Source of the DNA: Timema cristinae
Taxonomy: Eukaryota; Arthropoda; Insecta; Phasmatodea; Timematidae
Assembly: GCA_039000515.1 (NCBI GenBank)
Contig: JBCFYV010000595.1
Coordinates: 1-64,000 of the forward strand
Length of the DNA stretch: 64,000 bases
Direction of reading: 5' to 3'
Shown here in pieces: positions 44,445 through 55,912 of this stretch (its first letter is position 1; each line of letters opens with the position of its first letter). Below the pieces are notes generated by a model. That model was given only the letters and a program-made list of their open reading frames with translations, searched no databases and was not told the DNA's origin. The translations under genes were made by a program, and so were the position numbers.

Positions 44445-44625
44445 TGACAGCTCTCTCCCACACACATCCAACTTGTTGGTACTTGGAGGGAGGCTCCACT
44501 GCCCAAGTCAGCTCTCTCACACACACATCCAACTTGTTGGTACTTGGAGGGAGGCTCCACCGCCCAAGTCAGCTCTCTCACACACACATCCAACTTGTTG
44601 GTACTTGGAGGGAGAGTGGAAAATC
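44445..44625. repeat. 61-bp tandem repeat, three copies
   Basis: 'catccaacttgttggtac' recurs at 44465, 44526 and 44587, exactly 61 bp apart, with almost identical units. The open frames across it are repeat translations. Confidence 0.93.
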
Positions 44626-44934
44626 ATTCTCGAACCATTAACGCCCTCCTCAAAAAATAGTTGTGGGTACTGGGCTCAACTCTCTATACTGCGGGGGCTG
44701 CTTTTCACGGGTGGTGAATTTACTATTCTATAGCTAAGTTAGTTTGTAAGGCGTGTGCTGATATAATCTGGGTTTATAGATTGTATTCGAACCAGAGACC
44801 ATCAAATTATTTCTTGCAAGGTGTTTTCAAGTAGTCAAAGTTATTATTCATTCTTACACAGGAATCGAAATCGTGTCCGGCATTTGCGCGGAGGGAGTGT
44901 AGAAGAGCACCCTAGTAGTTTTAAAGAATATTTA

Positions 44935-45450
44935 CCCATATACACGTAGAAAAATATAAAATATATAAATTTATAGATATTGAAATATTTATAGTTTGTA
45001 AGTCGTGTGCTGCTACCCGCGCTTAAAGTGAAAACAACCGTTTTATTCTACAGGTCAATTATAACCGAAAAAATAATTTAGTGAACGTGTTCCAATTACA
45101 ACGCTCAATTGGCCCTTTTAAAACTGACTACCCGTAGGAACATATACAATATATAAATTTATATATATTGAAATATTTAGGTAGAAACATATAAAATATA
45201 TAAATTTATAGATATTGAAATATTTATAGTTTGTAAGTAGTGTGCTGCTACCCACATATAAAATGAAAACATCCATCCGGCATTTGCGTGGAGGGAGTGT
45301 AGAAAAGCACCCTAGTAATTTTAAAGAATATTTACCAGTATACACGTAGAAATATATAAAATATATAAATTTATAAATATTGAAATAAAACTATAGTTTG
45401 TAAGTCGTGTGCTGCTACCAACGTTTAAAGTGAAAACATCCGTTTTATTC
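44935..45450. repeat. Repeated AT-rich units with SINE-body pieces
   Basis: 'aaaatatataaatttatagatattgaaatatttatagtttgtaag' and 'gtgtgctgctaccc' recur at about 44955, 45190 and 45355. Each is accompanied by 'ggcatttgcg.ggagggagtgtag', which matches the body of the common SINE. Confidence 0.6.
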
Positions 45451-46249
45451 TTAAGCCCAATTATAACAGAAAAAATAATTTAATGCTCGCAAATATATTT
45501 TGGAGGAATAATAATATATAGCTCTTATATTGAATTTAATCTTGGTAACCTGTAATACTTTTATTCTTCATACAGTGTGAGAGAGAGAGGAATATAAGAT
45601 TCTTATACAAGAATGGAGTATATTTGGGTGGTCACTCGTCTGATAGCGCCACGTTCGCGTCCCCCTCCCAGACGGTGCCATCAAGTTCACTACCAGAGGG
45701 AATGTTGACCCCCCAAATGCTGCTAACTTTATCTTTTGGTGTGTTCCCAGAAAGTACCGTTGTGTTTGAAAGTTCGATGAAGCAGGTAACCGATTGCCTA
45801 TAGTAGCCCCATGGCTTCTTTGGTGCTGACTGACAGTTCACAGATGACAAATGAAAGCTTTGAAAAGTTACAAGACCAAATTATGTATCCCTACGCTGAA
45901 CCATATTGCGTGGAGGGAAGATGAACGTTATTGTGCAGCACTCGAGTTATTTATCTGACCATTGAAATTGGACATGTATTTTCAAGAGCAATGTTCAACT
46001 GACCCCCTTTTAAATCAAAATATCTAGTCTTACCGCAATTATTTTATTTCAGCTAAATAATGTAAAAGAAAAGGGAGTTTCTAATATTTATAATAAACTG
46101 TATGTAAAAAGCGAAAGACCCTGGAATATTTACATCCTGTCACAGCAATCCCGAGCACATGGACTAAGCGTCAGACTCACATATTATGGTTTGTTAGGGG
46201 GTGGAGAGGTCAGGGCTTGAAATCCGGTCGGACGCACTGAGGTTATTTT

Positions 46250-46965
46250 TAGCTTCACTCATAATGTTAATTCATTTAATTAATGCGGATAGGCTAGATG
46301 GTTAGTAAGACGTGATTCAAAGACTTACATAGGGCAACGACCGCCTCAATGCACCTAACATTTGCGAGAGTGAGAAAAAACCATGTGGTACCCGCGTTTG
46401 CTATTCATTCATATTCAGAATTTATCTAAAAGATATAAAAACACCGTGATTTTTCCTAGATATTTTACTTATAAACTTATGTAAAAGTTATTATTTATGT
46501 TATCAAAATATATATATATATATAGCCGACATGGTTCTTTTCTCTGGGTATTTAACTTAGGAACATATGTAAAGGTTATAAATTATTTAATAAAATGTCA
46601 TAATGTTGATTCATTTAACTAATGCGGATAGGCTAGATGGTTAGTAAGACGTGATTCAAAGACTTACATAGGGCCTTGCGGGCAACGACCGCCTCAATGT
46701 ACCCAACATTTGCGAGAATGAGAAAAAAGCCCATGTGGTACCCGCGTTTGCTATTCATTCATATTCAGAATTTATCTAAAAGTTATATAAACATCGTAAT
46801 TTTTCCTAGATATTTTACTTATAAACTTATGTAAAAGTTATTATTTATGTTATCAATATATATATATATATATATATATATAGCCACCATGATTCTTTTC
46901 TCTGGGTATTTAACTTAGGAACATATGTAAAAGTTATACTTTATTTAATAAAATGTAGTCGTCGT
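46250..46965. repeat. Direct duplication of about 350 bp
   Basis: The unit from 'taatgcggataggctagatgg' through 'acatttgcgaga.tgag' and a (TA)n tract to 'tctgggtatttaacttaggaacatatgtaaa' occurs twice (about 46255-46590 and 46605-46950). The TA tract lengths differ. Confidence 0.85.
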
Positions 46966-47372
46966 GATTGTTCCTTATGATATTTAAAATAAATTCAAAA
47001 TCCTCATAGTTGTATTCAAGCACAAGTAACGAAACGGGGCTCGTCTGGTATGGTTAATTGACGAGGTTGGAGTTCGAACACTGTCCTATTAAACTGAGGA
47101 TATTTCCAACTCTCCCTTCATACAAAGGCTGGTAAACTTATCCCTCCCGCCCATAAATATCCCTATTCCTACCTCCTTAGCGTATTTAAATTATTGTATA
47201 AGTAGTATTAATACCGTTAATTAAATATAGATATGCCAGTGCTAGCACAAGATGCCGAAAAAAGTCATAATTATTAATTTTATTCGTTAGATGCCGCAGA
47301 ATTAAAGTGCTTAAGAAATGAATACATATGAATATAAGTTGGACTTGTCACAATAATTAAAATGAATTTGTG

Positions 47373-47392
47373 TGTGTGTGTGTGTGTGTGTG
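47373..47392. repeat. (GT)n microsatellite
   Basis: Ten perfect GT repeats. Confidence 0.9.
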
Positions 47393-48380
47393 CACTACTA
47401 CATGAACGATGCTTATTTTTTTCTCTATCATGAGTCTCGGGTTTGCTGAATAAAAACCAATAGCTATTATGGGTGCCTAAAGTCCAAACTTTCTTAGTGT
47501 TTGTATTTATAATTGCTGTCTGCTATAGATTGATACGAAGAAACTTTCTCACTCGATAATGAATAAGTAAACTATAAGTTATTTAAATGGTGCGGTGCGC
47601 AGCAAAAACTTGTCTCTCTCCCTCTCGCTATTATATATTAAAAACTCATGTTTTATTTGATTACTCTATCCTGAATATTAAAACTTATATTGTCTATCTA
47701 GAGGCTACATATCTACAGGAAGGAATTAAGGTTTAATAAACTAGATTTACTAAGGGATACCCTTGACTCAGTGGACAGATACGCTATCAACTAAATGTAT
47801 ATCCTGAGATTGTTAAACATTACAACAGAAAACCTATAGCTATAGGAATTGTTTGTCTTTTAGATTAGCTTACAGATGTTGCGAGGAAAGTCTACTTAAG
47901 AGGATCCTAATATTGTTTAAGGATAGTAGGAAACCGCCCTAATATTTTCCACGGATCTGACTGCTCGTGATGTTTAAAAGTAGATCAAAAGGAATGACAT
48001 GTGTTACTATTTGTTTGCATCCTGTACGGACTAACACAAAAAATTGAGAAATTATAAGTACCAATTTTCCTCACTAGATGACACAGAATGAAAGTGATTA
48101 ATAAATGAATATAAGTTTGACATATCATAATAATTTACCCGTAAATAACAAAATATTGAAGGATTCATACAGTAACGCGTGTGTTACCTGCACGCTATTT
48201 ACCATATTTATTGATTTTATTTCTAGGTACACCATTTGGAGGTGAAATAATTGTGCACACATTTCTTGTTACTCACATACAAATATTGTTTATAATTCGA
48301 TATAACGACTTTATTGATTTTCGTGCTACATGAAGGATTTCAGTAAATCCTCGCATTTTCTTGGGTGAAATTTGACTTCC
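47393..48380. other. AT-rich DNA, no gene seen
   Basis: No recognisable coding sequence up to the 5' end of the first Jockey element. Confidence 0.5.
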
Positions 48381-48688
48381 ACATCGATTACACGCGAGGT
48401 GTAGTGTAGCTTGTTATATAATTGTAAGTGAAACACGTCTGTTACAACTGAAGTTCCACATCCAAGTGAAAGCAAATTCAGGTACTCACCGTCGAGGGCG
48501 CTCCGGGCTTGGCTCAGGCGCATCGCCACTCTGGTCAACCGCATCCTCCACGCTAGCGGGCTCCATGGAGGGATCCACACTGGTTCCCACTTCCAAGACC
48601 TCAGCGTCAACTATCATCGAGTTAGGTGAGATACCGACGTCAACATCAGGACTATTAGACTGTCAGTTGTTATTGTGTGGCCATAATC

Positions 48689-50645
48689 ATGAGTGACTAC
48701 CCAGAAGACCTCTCTAACACCACGCCCAACGTGGCCGTGGCTCAGACTGTCACGGGAGTTACGGTGTCCTTAACGACTGTATCATCGACAGCCTCTATTA
48801 TTCAACCTCCAGTTTACACAATAGGCTCGTTAATGGACACTCTTGGGAGCACGAGGTGGGGGGATTGGGTATCAGCACCTACGGAACATACCGATGCGTT
48901 GGAGTCCCCGATCTCCCATCCGAGTTGTGTCCCCTCTATTACTACCACCGTCTCATCAGTGGTATCGTCGGTGGCTCCAAACTCCTTCGCTCCATTGACT
49001 CTTTATTACCCACCAGAGTGGGGTTTGCAGGTCCCACTGTCAGGCTCGGAGGCCGAGACGGGGGCCGGACCCTCTCCCAAGACTGACACCGATAGACCCT
49101 CCGACTCCGGTGCCTGTGACTGGGCTGGGGAGGGGGAAAAGTCTATTTCCCAGAAGAGGACTGCTGGGACGTTCGAGATCTCCACGTCCGACCAAAGCCA
49201 TTCTTCCTCCCCCATGGAAAGGGGAGAAGTTTCCGAATCGGATGGCCAGGGGTCCTTTGAGTTTCAAAGGCCACGCCTCCAAAAGAAAACAAAGAAGAGG
49301 AAGAAATTGGGCTCCTCATCAGCGTCCCCTCCATCCCCGGATCGCCAGGGGGAAAAGGGTGACACTATCAGTCCACCGACTGTGACAACAGGTGGGGGTG
49401 ATCAAATTGCGGCTTCTGAGGGCAGTCTGCCACCTGGTACTTATGATCCTTCACGTCCTCCCTTTACTCAAAAACCCCCCAGACTCGACATCCACCTTCA
49501 CAGGGGTCCTCTCAGGGTCCCTCCACTTCTTACGCATCCATAGCTGGTAGGCCCTCCCAGGTTGAACGGGGTTTGGCCCAGGACCCTGCCACCCCCCGAA
49601 AGTCCCGCGTTCCTCCAGTCATCATTTTAGGTCCGTTTGAAGGGAATAAATTCTCGTTGTCTGTATCCCTTCGTAAAATTCTCCGTGAAGAATTTAAGTT
49701 AATCTCATCAGGCCAGCAAGTGACTGTTAATCCTGGCGATTCACGTGATCGGGATAGGCTATTAGGGTTCCTCAGGGAGCGCAAAATCCAACATTTCACT
49801 TATCCCACTGAGGAAGAGCGAGATGGGAGAATGGTCCTGCGGGGCCTTCCTCTTGAAACGCTCGTTGAAGACATTGCGGAGGCGTTATCCAGGCGAGGTT
49901 ACCAGGTCAGGCGGGTGACCCAGCTTTCAGTCAGGGAGCCTAATGGGGGTCTAGAGCGTAAGTTCCCTCTATTATTGGTAACCTTGGTAGGTCGTTCTGA
50001 GGTCGCCCGACTATCGAAGAAAACCTCATTGAATCATTACAGGATCACCATGGAGGCTTACCGACGCAGGAGTGTTCCCCAATGTCACAACTGCTAAAGA
50101 TTTGGCCATTCTTCCCCAACATGCGGTGCACTGCCTAGGTGTGTCAGATGTGGGGCGGGACACCGCACCCAAGACTGCGAGCTATCTGTGGACAGCCCTG
50201 ATATCAAATGTGTAAATTGTCTCGGCGCTCATCCGGCCAATGCGGGGATTTGTCCTCGTAGGGCCTCTTACATCCAAGGCAGAGAACGTGCGGCTCCCCC
50301 TCCCGACCACCCAAGGGGCCATCTGCTCCTGGACCCGCTGGTAGGCCAGGCCAACCACAGCGCCCTCCTGCAGACACAGCTTCGTTCCCGCCGCTTCCCG
50401 CTGTCAGTGCTATTCCCGGATTCGCACCAGCCACCCCTCGTCTAGAGGTTCCATCAGAGGGGTCCTCTGACATAAGAACATTGGTCTCTGACATTTCAGA
50501 AATTGTATCGCTCGTCCACTCTCTTAGAATATGTCAACACTTACCCCTTCTGAAGGTTTTGCTCACCAATCTCATCTCAGCCCCCACACTTTGTGACAAA
50601 TTTAATGTAATTCTAGAGTTCTTACCGCGATTCTTCAATGATTGA
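48689..50645 (+). pseudogene. Jockey ORF1 (Gag-like, PRE_C2HC and zinc knuckles), copy A
   Basis: The ATG at 48689 begins MSDYPEDLSNTTPN, as in copy B. The first half is Ser/Thr/Pro-rich. The PRE_C2HC region (VLRGLPLETLVEDIAEALS, then GYQVRRVTQLSVREPNGG) starts near 49830. The first CCHC knuckle is interrupted by TAA at 50095-50097, where copy B has a Gln codon; the other knuckles (CVRCGAGH, CVNCLGAHPANAGIC) follow in the same frame. A frameshift lies between about 49530 and 49573 and another near 50310. The protein binds RNA and helps form the retrotransposition particle. Its stop overlaps the start of ORF2 (ATG 50638, TGA 50643). Confidence 0.87.
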
Positions 50646-53369
50646 CGCTCCCGTCCTTCTTCTCTGGAATGCCTGTTCACTCATTACAAAGCTCGACGAG
50701 CTTACTCATCTCCTCAGAGTGCGTTCCGTTTCCCTTGCCATTGTAACTGAGACATGGCTAAAACCCCACCATTTGGTAACCATACCATCATTCACGATAT
50801 ATAGAGCGGACAGAATTGGTCGCCGGAGGGGTGGAGTGGCGCTTTTTGTCCGGGATGGCCTTTGTCATCACCGACTTGCCATTCCAGCCCTAGCAAACAT
50901 CGAGGCGGTGGCGGTTCGACTCTTGGGTGGAGCGTACTCGGTCACCTTGTGTGGAGCTTACGCCCCCCCAGGCTTGCCTCTTCTTTGGGCTGATTTGTCG
51001 AAAATCCGTGGATTGGGAGCGAGCCTTGTTCTTGGAGGCGATTTCAATGCTCGCCACGTGAAGTGGGCTTGTCGGTCCACTGAGGCAAGAGGCACTTTGC
51101 TGCGCCGGTTCTCAGTGGACAACGGTCTCTTTGTCCACTATCCAAACCTCCCTACATATGTTCCCAACCACGCTCGGTATCATCCGAGCGTGCTGGACAT
51201 TTTTCTCACCACTGCCCGTCCCTTCCTCTCCCACCCGAGACCTTCCTGTCTCTATCCTCCGACCATAATCCCGTCCTTACTTCGCTCTGTTTCTCGCCTC
51301 TCTCTCTCAACTCTGAACCTCAATTCAATTTTGCTCGAGCAAACTGGGCCCGTTATCGCTCCCTTCTCTCTTCCTCACTTCAATGTGATTTTTCAGTTCC
51401 CACCAAATTATCCATTGAAGAGCGTGTACAGACCTTTACTTCAGCCATCCTTTCGGCAGCCTCGTCATCAATTCCCGTCCGGCGTCCACAATCGTTGGAT
51501 CCACGTCTCCCACCCCCGATCTTAGTGTTGCAGGCACAGCGTGATCAAGCTAGGCGCTGGTGGAAAAGATCTCGTCTTCCTGCGGCCCGGGTCGAATTCC
51601 AAATCCTCAGGAGTAGTTGTCGCCGGGAGATTGCAAAATGGAGGGCGGGAATTCAACTTAGGCACCTGGAGGCCCTTTCTCCAGGGGACGGTTCTGTCTG
51701 GCGGTATGTTCGTGGACTAAGGCGTAGAAGAGCCCCAGTTCCGGTGTTTCGAGTCGGAGGAGCACCACTTGAGTCCGACGCTGAGAGGGTGGAGGCATTA
51801 GCGGATAGTTTTGAGGCCTGCTTTCACTCGCATTCCATTGTCCCGGGCTCTGAGGGCCACTCAGGCTTCCCAAGCTCACCACTCCATCCCTCAATCCCCA
51901 CTGATTCTCAGACCGACGTATCTCTTGTTACCCTAGCCGAGCTCCGTGGGATCCTCTCCCATCTTCGACCTCTTCAAGTCCCGGTCTCGACAGAGTGTCC
52001 AACCCTCTCCTTGCTCATCTCCCCAAGAAGGCTCTAGTTTTTCTCCTTCGAATTCTCAATGCTATCCTTTATTATCTTTCTACCCCTCATCCTGGAAGAC
52101 TGCCTTAGTAGTTCCTATTCCTAAACGAGGCAAACCCCCCCATCTCCCTTCCTCCTACCGTCCAATCAGCCTTCTCTCCTGTGTGAGAAAGGTAGCGGAG
52201 AGGATCATACTGAAACGTCTTCTCAGCTGGGAGGAGGAAAATCGTCTTCTCCCGGATTATCAGTTCGGGTTCAGGGCCCGTCACTCTTCTACCCACGCAC
52301 TAGCCCGGGTCGTCGACCAGATAACGGACGGATTTTCCAGGCACGTTCACACAGGGTTTGTAGTACTGGATGTCCAGGGGGCGTTTGACTCAGTGTCCCA
52401 TTCTGGTCTCCTCCTCAAACTGTTAGCCGGTGGAATGCCTATATATCTACTTCACCTCTGTCAATCCTTTCTGTCAAGCCGAACGTTTCAGGTTCGCCTG
52501 AATGCCGTGTTATCCTCATCCCGTCCCATTCGCGTCGGTGTCCCCCAGGGGTCCCTCCTCTCTCCACTCCTTTTCTCCTTGTTCACCTACGACATCCCCC
52601 TTCCTCCAGGTTGTAGCTTGTCCCTATATGCGGATGACACGGCGCTTATGGCTCAATCCACTGACGTACGCGTTCTCCTGGGCAAGCTGTCCTGTGCTCT
52701 TCGTTCTCTCGCTCTCTACTTCGCCTCGTGGGAGCTCCTACTCAACCTGGCCAAGACACAAGCTATAATTTTCACACGTCGTCGTCCTGGGCATTTCCCT
52801 CCTCTGTTTTTTGGGGGGGTCATTCTACCTTGGCAAGACTCTGTTCACTACCTGGGATCACACTGGACCGCCGTCTTAACTTTACTGATCATTTCACGAA
52901 CATACGTAACAAGGCGCGTGGTGTAATGTATGCCCTGGCCCCAGTCCTTCGACCACAGTGCCCCCTTCTCCTCCCACATAAAATCTTATTATTTCAATCT
53001 TACATTCTTTCTATTCTTCTTTACGCGGCTCCTGTCTGGAGTCACGTCACCCCCTGTAACTTTGGACCCTTAGTTTCATTTTTCCATCGTTGCCTCCGTC
53101 TCATTCTGGCTCTACCCCCCCGAACCCGTAACTCTGTGATCTACACAGAGTCGGGACTTCCACCTTTTGATCTCATTCTGCACCGGCGAACAGATAAATT
53201 CTTTCGCAAGCTTCGCCACTCAGATAACCCCCTTATCAGAAACATTGGTGCAGATCCCGGGGGGCCGGCTCGCCCTCATCGCCGCATACGCCACATCTTA
53301 CAACAGCCCACACCAGTTGTAGTGGAGCTTCTCTGGGCCCAAGTTATTGGCACCCAACCGTATAATTAA
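50638..53369 (+). pseudogene. Jockey ORF2 (endonuclease / reverse transcriptase), copy A
   Basis: The start MIDAPVLLLWNACSLITK is followed by the APE-type endonuclease features ETW (about 50749), RRGGVALFVRDGL and GGDFNARHVKWA (about 51032). A shifted frame follows the endonuclease end. The RT begins near 52080 with SSYRPISLLSCVRKVAE, FGFRARHSSTHALARVV, VLDVQGAFDSVSH, GVPQGSLLSPLLF and the catalytic YADD at 52627-52638. After further shifts, a C-terminal part ends at 53369 (LLWAQVIGTQPYN). At least four frameshifts interrupt it. The enzyme nicks target DNA and copies the RNA there. The order of domains and the lack of an RNase H fit the Jockey clade. Confidence 0.9.
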
Positions 53370-53567
53370 TTCTATACAATACAGCTCTAAAAGTTTAAAT
53401 TAATTATCCCCTAAATCCAGCGGGGTTTTTTTGGAAATTTTTCCCTGCATCCTTCAGTTGCTATTTCTACTTTTATGTATAAATAGGCTTAAACTTACAT
53501 TTTAAAACTATAATGTTGGCATTTGTAATTTTCTCATCCTTGAAAATGTATGTAATTAGTCTCTATT

Positions 53568-53593
53568 AAACTAAACCTTAAACCTTAAACCTT
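53568..53593 (+). repeat. 3' tail of copy A
   Basis: The tail ends in aaaccttaaaccttaaaccttt instead of plain poly(A). Such short tails form during target-primed reverse transcription in some non-LTR families. Confidence 0.6.
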
Positions 53594-53935
53594 TACTGGT
53601 TTGACACTATCCTCTGAAGAGTATACGCGCGAGGCGTATAGCAGTGTTTATTACATATTTGAGTGTGTGTGAAACACGTCTGCTTCGACTGTAGTTCCAC
53701 ATCCAATTGAAAGCAAGTTCAGGTGGTCGCCGTTGAGGGCGCTCACGCGTTCCGAGCTTTTGGATCGTACGCACCGTAATCTGGTCAACAACATCTCGCA
53801 CGCTGGCGGGTTCCATGGAGGGATACACACTGTTCTCCACTACCAGGACCTCAGCGTCAACTATCATCGAGTTGGGTGAGATACCGACGTTAACACCAGG
53901 ACTATTAGACTTATTGTTATTGTGTAACCATAAAC

Positions 53936-55912
53936 ATGAGTGACCATCCAGAAGATCCTTCTAACACCACGCCTAACGTGGCTGTGGCTCAGACTATTAC
54001 GGGTGTCACGGTTTCCTTAACGACTGTCTCATCGACAGCCCCTACTATTCAACTTCCGGTCTACACGATTGGCTCGTTAATGGACACTCTTGGGGGCACG
54101 AGGTGGGGGAAGTGGGTATTTGCGCCTACGGCACACACCGATGCGGTGGCGTCCCCGATCTACCACCCGAGCTCCGTCCCTTCTGCTACTACCATTGTCC
54201 CACCAGTTGTATCGTCGGTGGCTCCAAACTCCTTTGCTCCATTGACAATTTATTACCCACCAGAGTGGGGTTCGCAGGTCTCACAGTCTGGCTCTGAAGC
54301 CGAGATGGGGGCCGGACCCTCTCTCAGGCTTGACACTGATAGACCCTCCGACTCTGGCGCCTGGACTGGGCTGGAGAGGGGGAAAAGTCTACTTCCAAGA
54401 AGAGGACCGCTGGGACGTTCGAGATCTCAACGTCCGACCAAAGCCATCCTTCCTCCCCCATGGAAAGGGGGGAAGTCTCCGAGTCAGGGGGAAGTCTCCG
54501 AGTCGGATGGACAGGGGTCCGCTGAGTTCCAAAGGCCACGCCTCTCAAAGAAGATAAGGAAGAGGAAGAAAGTGGGCTCTCCATCAGCGTCTCCTCCATC
54601 TCAGGAGCGACAGGGGAAAAAGGGAATCATTACTAGTCCATCGATTGTGACCACAGGTGGGGGTGATCAAATTGCTGCCTCTGAGGGCAGTCTGCCCCCT
54701 GGTACTTACGATCCCTCACGACCCCCCTTTACTCAAAAAACCACCCCGACTCGAAATCCACCTTTACAGGAGTCCTCTCAGGGTCCCTCCAACTCTTATG
54801 CATCTATAACTGGCAGGCCCTCCCAGGCTGAACAGGGTGTGGCCCCGAACCCTCCCACTCCCCGAAAATCCTGAGTTCCCCCAGTCATTATTTTAGGTCC
54901 GTTCGAAGGAAGTAAATTCTCGTTGTCTGTGTCCCTTCGTAAATTTCTCCGCAAAGAATTCAAGCTAATATCATCAGGCCAGAAAGTGACTGTCTATCCG
55001 GGTGGTTCACGTGACCGGGACACGCTACTAGGGTTCCTCCGCGAGTTCGAAATCCAACACTTTACTTACCCCACTGAGGAAGAGAGAGATGGAAGATTGG
55101 TCCTGCGGGGCCTTCCTCTTGAAACGCCTGTTGAGGACATTGTGGAGGCGTTATCCAGGCGAGGATACCAGGTCCGGCGGGTGACCCAACTTTCGGTCAG
55201 GGAACCAAATGGAGGTCTAGAGCGTATGTTCCCTCTATTCTTAGTAACCTTGGTAGGTCACTCTGAGGTCGCCCGACTGTCGAAAGAAACCTCACTGAAT
55301 CACTTCAAGATCAGCATGGAGCCTTACCGTCATAGGAGTGTTCCCCAATGTCATAACTGTCAAAGATTTGGTCATTCATCCCCTATGTGCGGAGCACTGC
55401 CTAGGTGTGTTAGATGTGGGGCGGGTCACAGCACCCAAGACTGCGAGCTATCTGTGGACAGCCCCGAGATAAAATGTGTAAATTGTCTTGGAGCCCATCC
55501 GGCCAATGCGGGGATTTGTCCTCGAAGGGCCTCATATATCCAAGGCAGAGAACGAGCTGCACCTCCCTCTCGAACACCCAAGGGGCCATCTGCTCCTGGA
55601 CCCGCTGGTTGCCCAGGCCAACAGCAGCGCCATCTCGCAGACCCAGCTTCGTTCCCGTCGCTTCCCACTGTCAGTGCTATTCCCGGTTTCGCACCAGCCA
55701 CCCCTCATCTAGAGGTTCCACCAGAAAGGTCCTCTGACATAAGATCATTGGTCTCTGACATTTCGGAAATTGTATCTCTCGTCCGCTCTTTCCGAATATG
55801 TCAACACTTACCCCTTCTGAAGTCCTTGCTCACCAAGCTAATCTCAGTCCCCACACTTTGTGACAAATTTAATGTAATTCTTGAGTTCCTACCTCGCTTC
55901 GTAAATGAGTGA
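53936..55912 (+). pseudogene. Jockey ORF1 (Gag-like), copy B, one premature stop
   Basis: From ATG 53936 a single frame of 658 codons runs to TGA 55910-55912. It is interrupted only by TGA at 54872-54874, where copy A has an Arg CGC codon, so it is probably a point change. It has the Ser/Pro-rich first part; a duplicated 'gtctccgagtc' (about 54474-54505) adds a few residues compared with copy A. The PRE_C2HC region (LRGLPLETPVEDIVEALS) starts near 55107. Three knuckles follow: CHNCQRFGHSSPMC, CVRCGAGHSTQDC and CVNCLGAHPANAGIC. The C-terminal helix region contains DIRSLVSDISEIVSLV. It overlaps the ORF2 start (ATG 55905) by 8 bp. Confidence 0.9.

Larger units (their letters stand above)
48386..53593 (+). 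mobile_element. Jockey-clade non-LTR retrotransposon, copy A
   Basis: It has a 5' UTR (homologous to that of copy B from 'acgcgaggtgta' on), ORF1 (Gag-like), ORF2 (endonuclease plus reverse transcriptase), a 3' UTR of about 220 bp and a short tail of three aaacctt-type repeats (about 53568-53593). The 5' boundary is set by comparison with copy B and may lie further left. Copy B begins directly after the tail. Both ORFs are broken. Confidence 0.88.

Noticed and set aside
49006..49334. Minus-strand frames across the Jockey ORF1 region
   Set aside because: Shadows of the Gag-like gene; coding matches the plus strand and the second copy.
53568..53593. True telomeric repeat at the Jockey junction
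   Set aside because: Only three aaacctt units, not TTAGG or another known arthropod telomere repeat; more simply explained as the retrotransposon tail.
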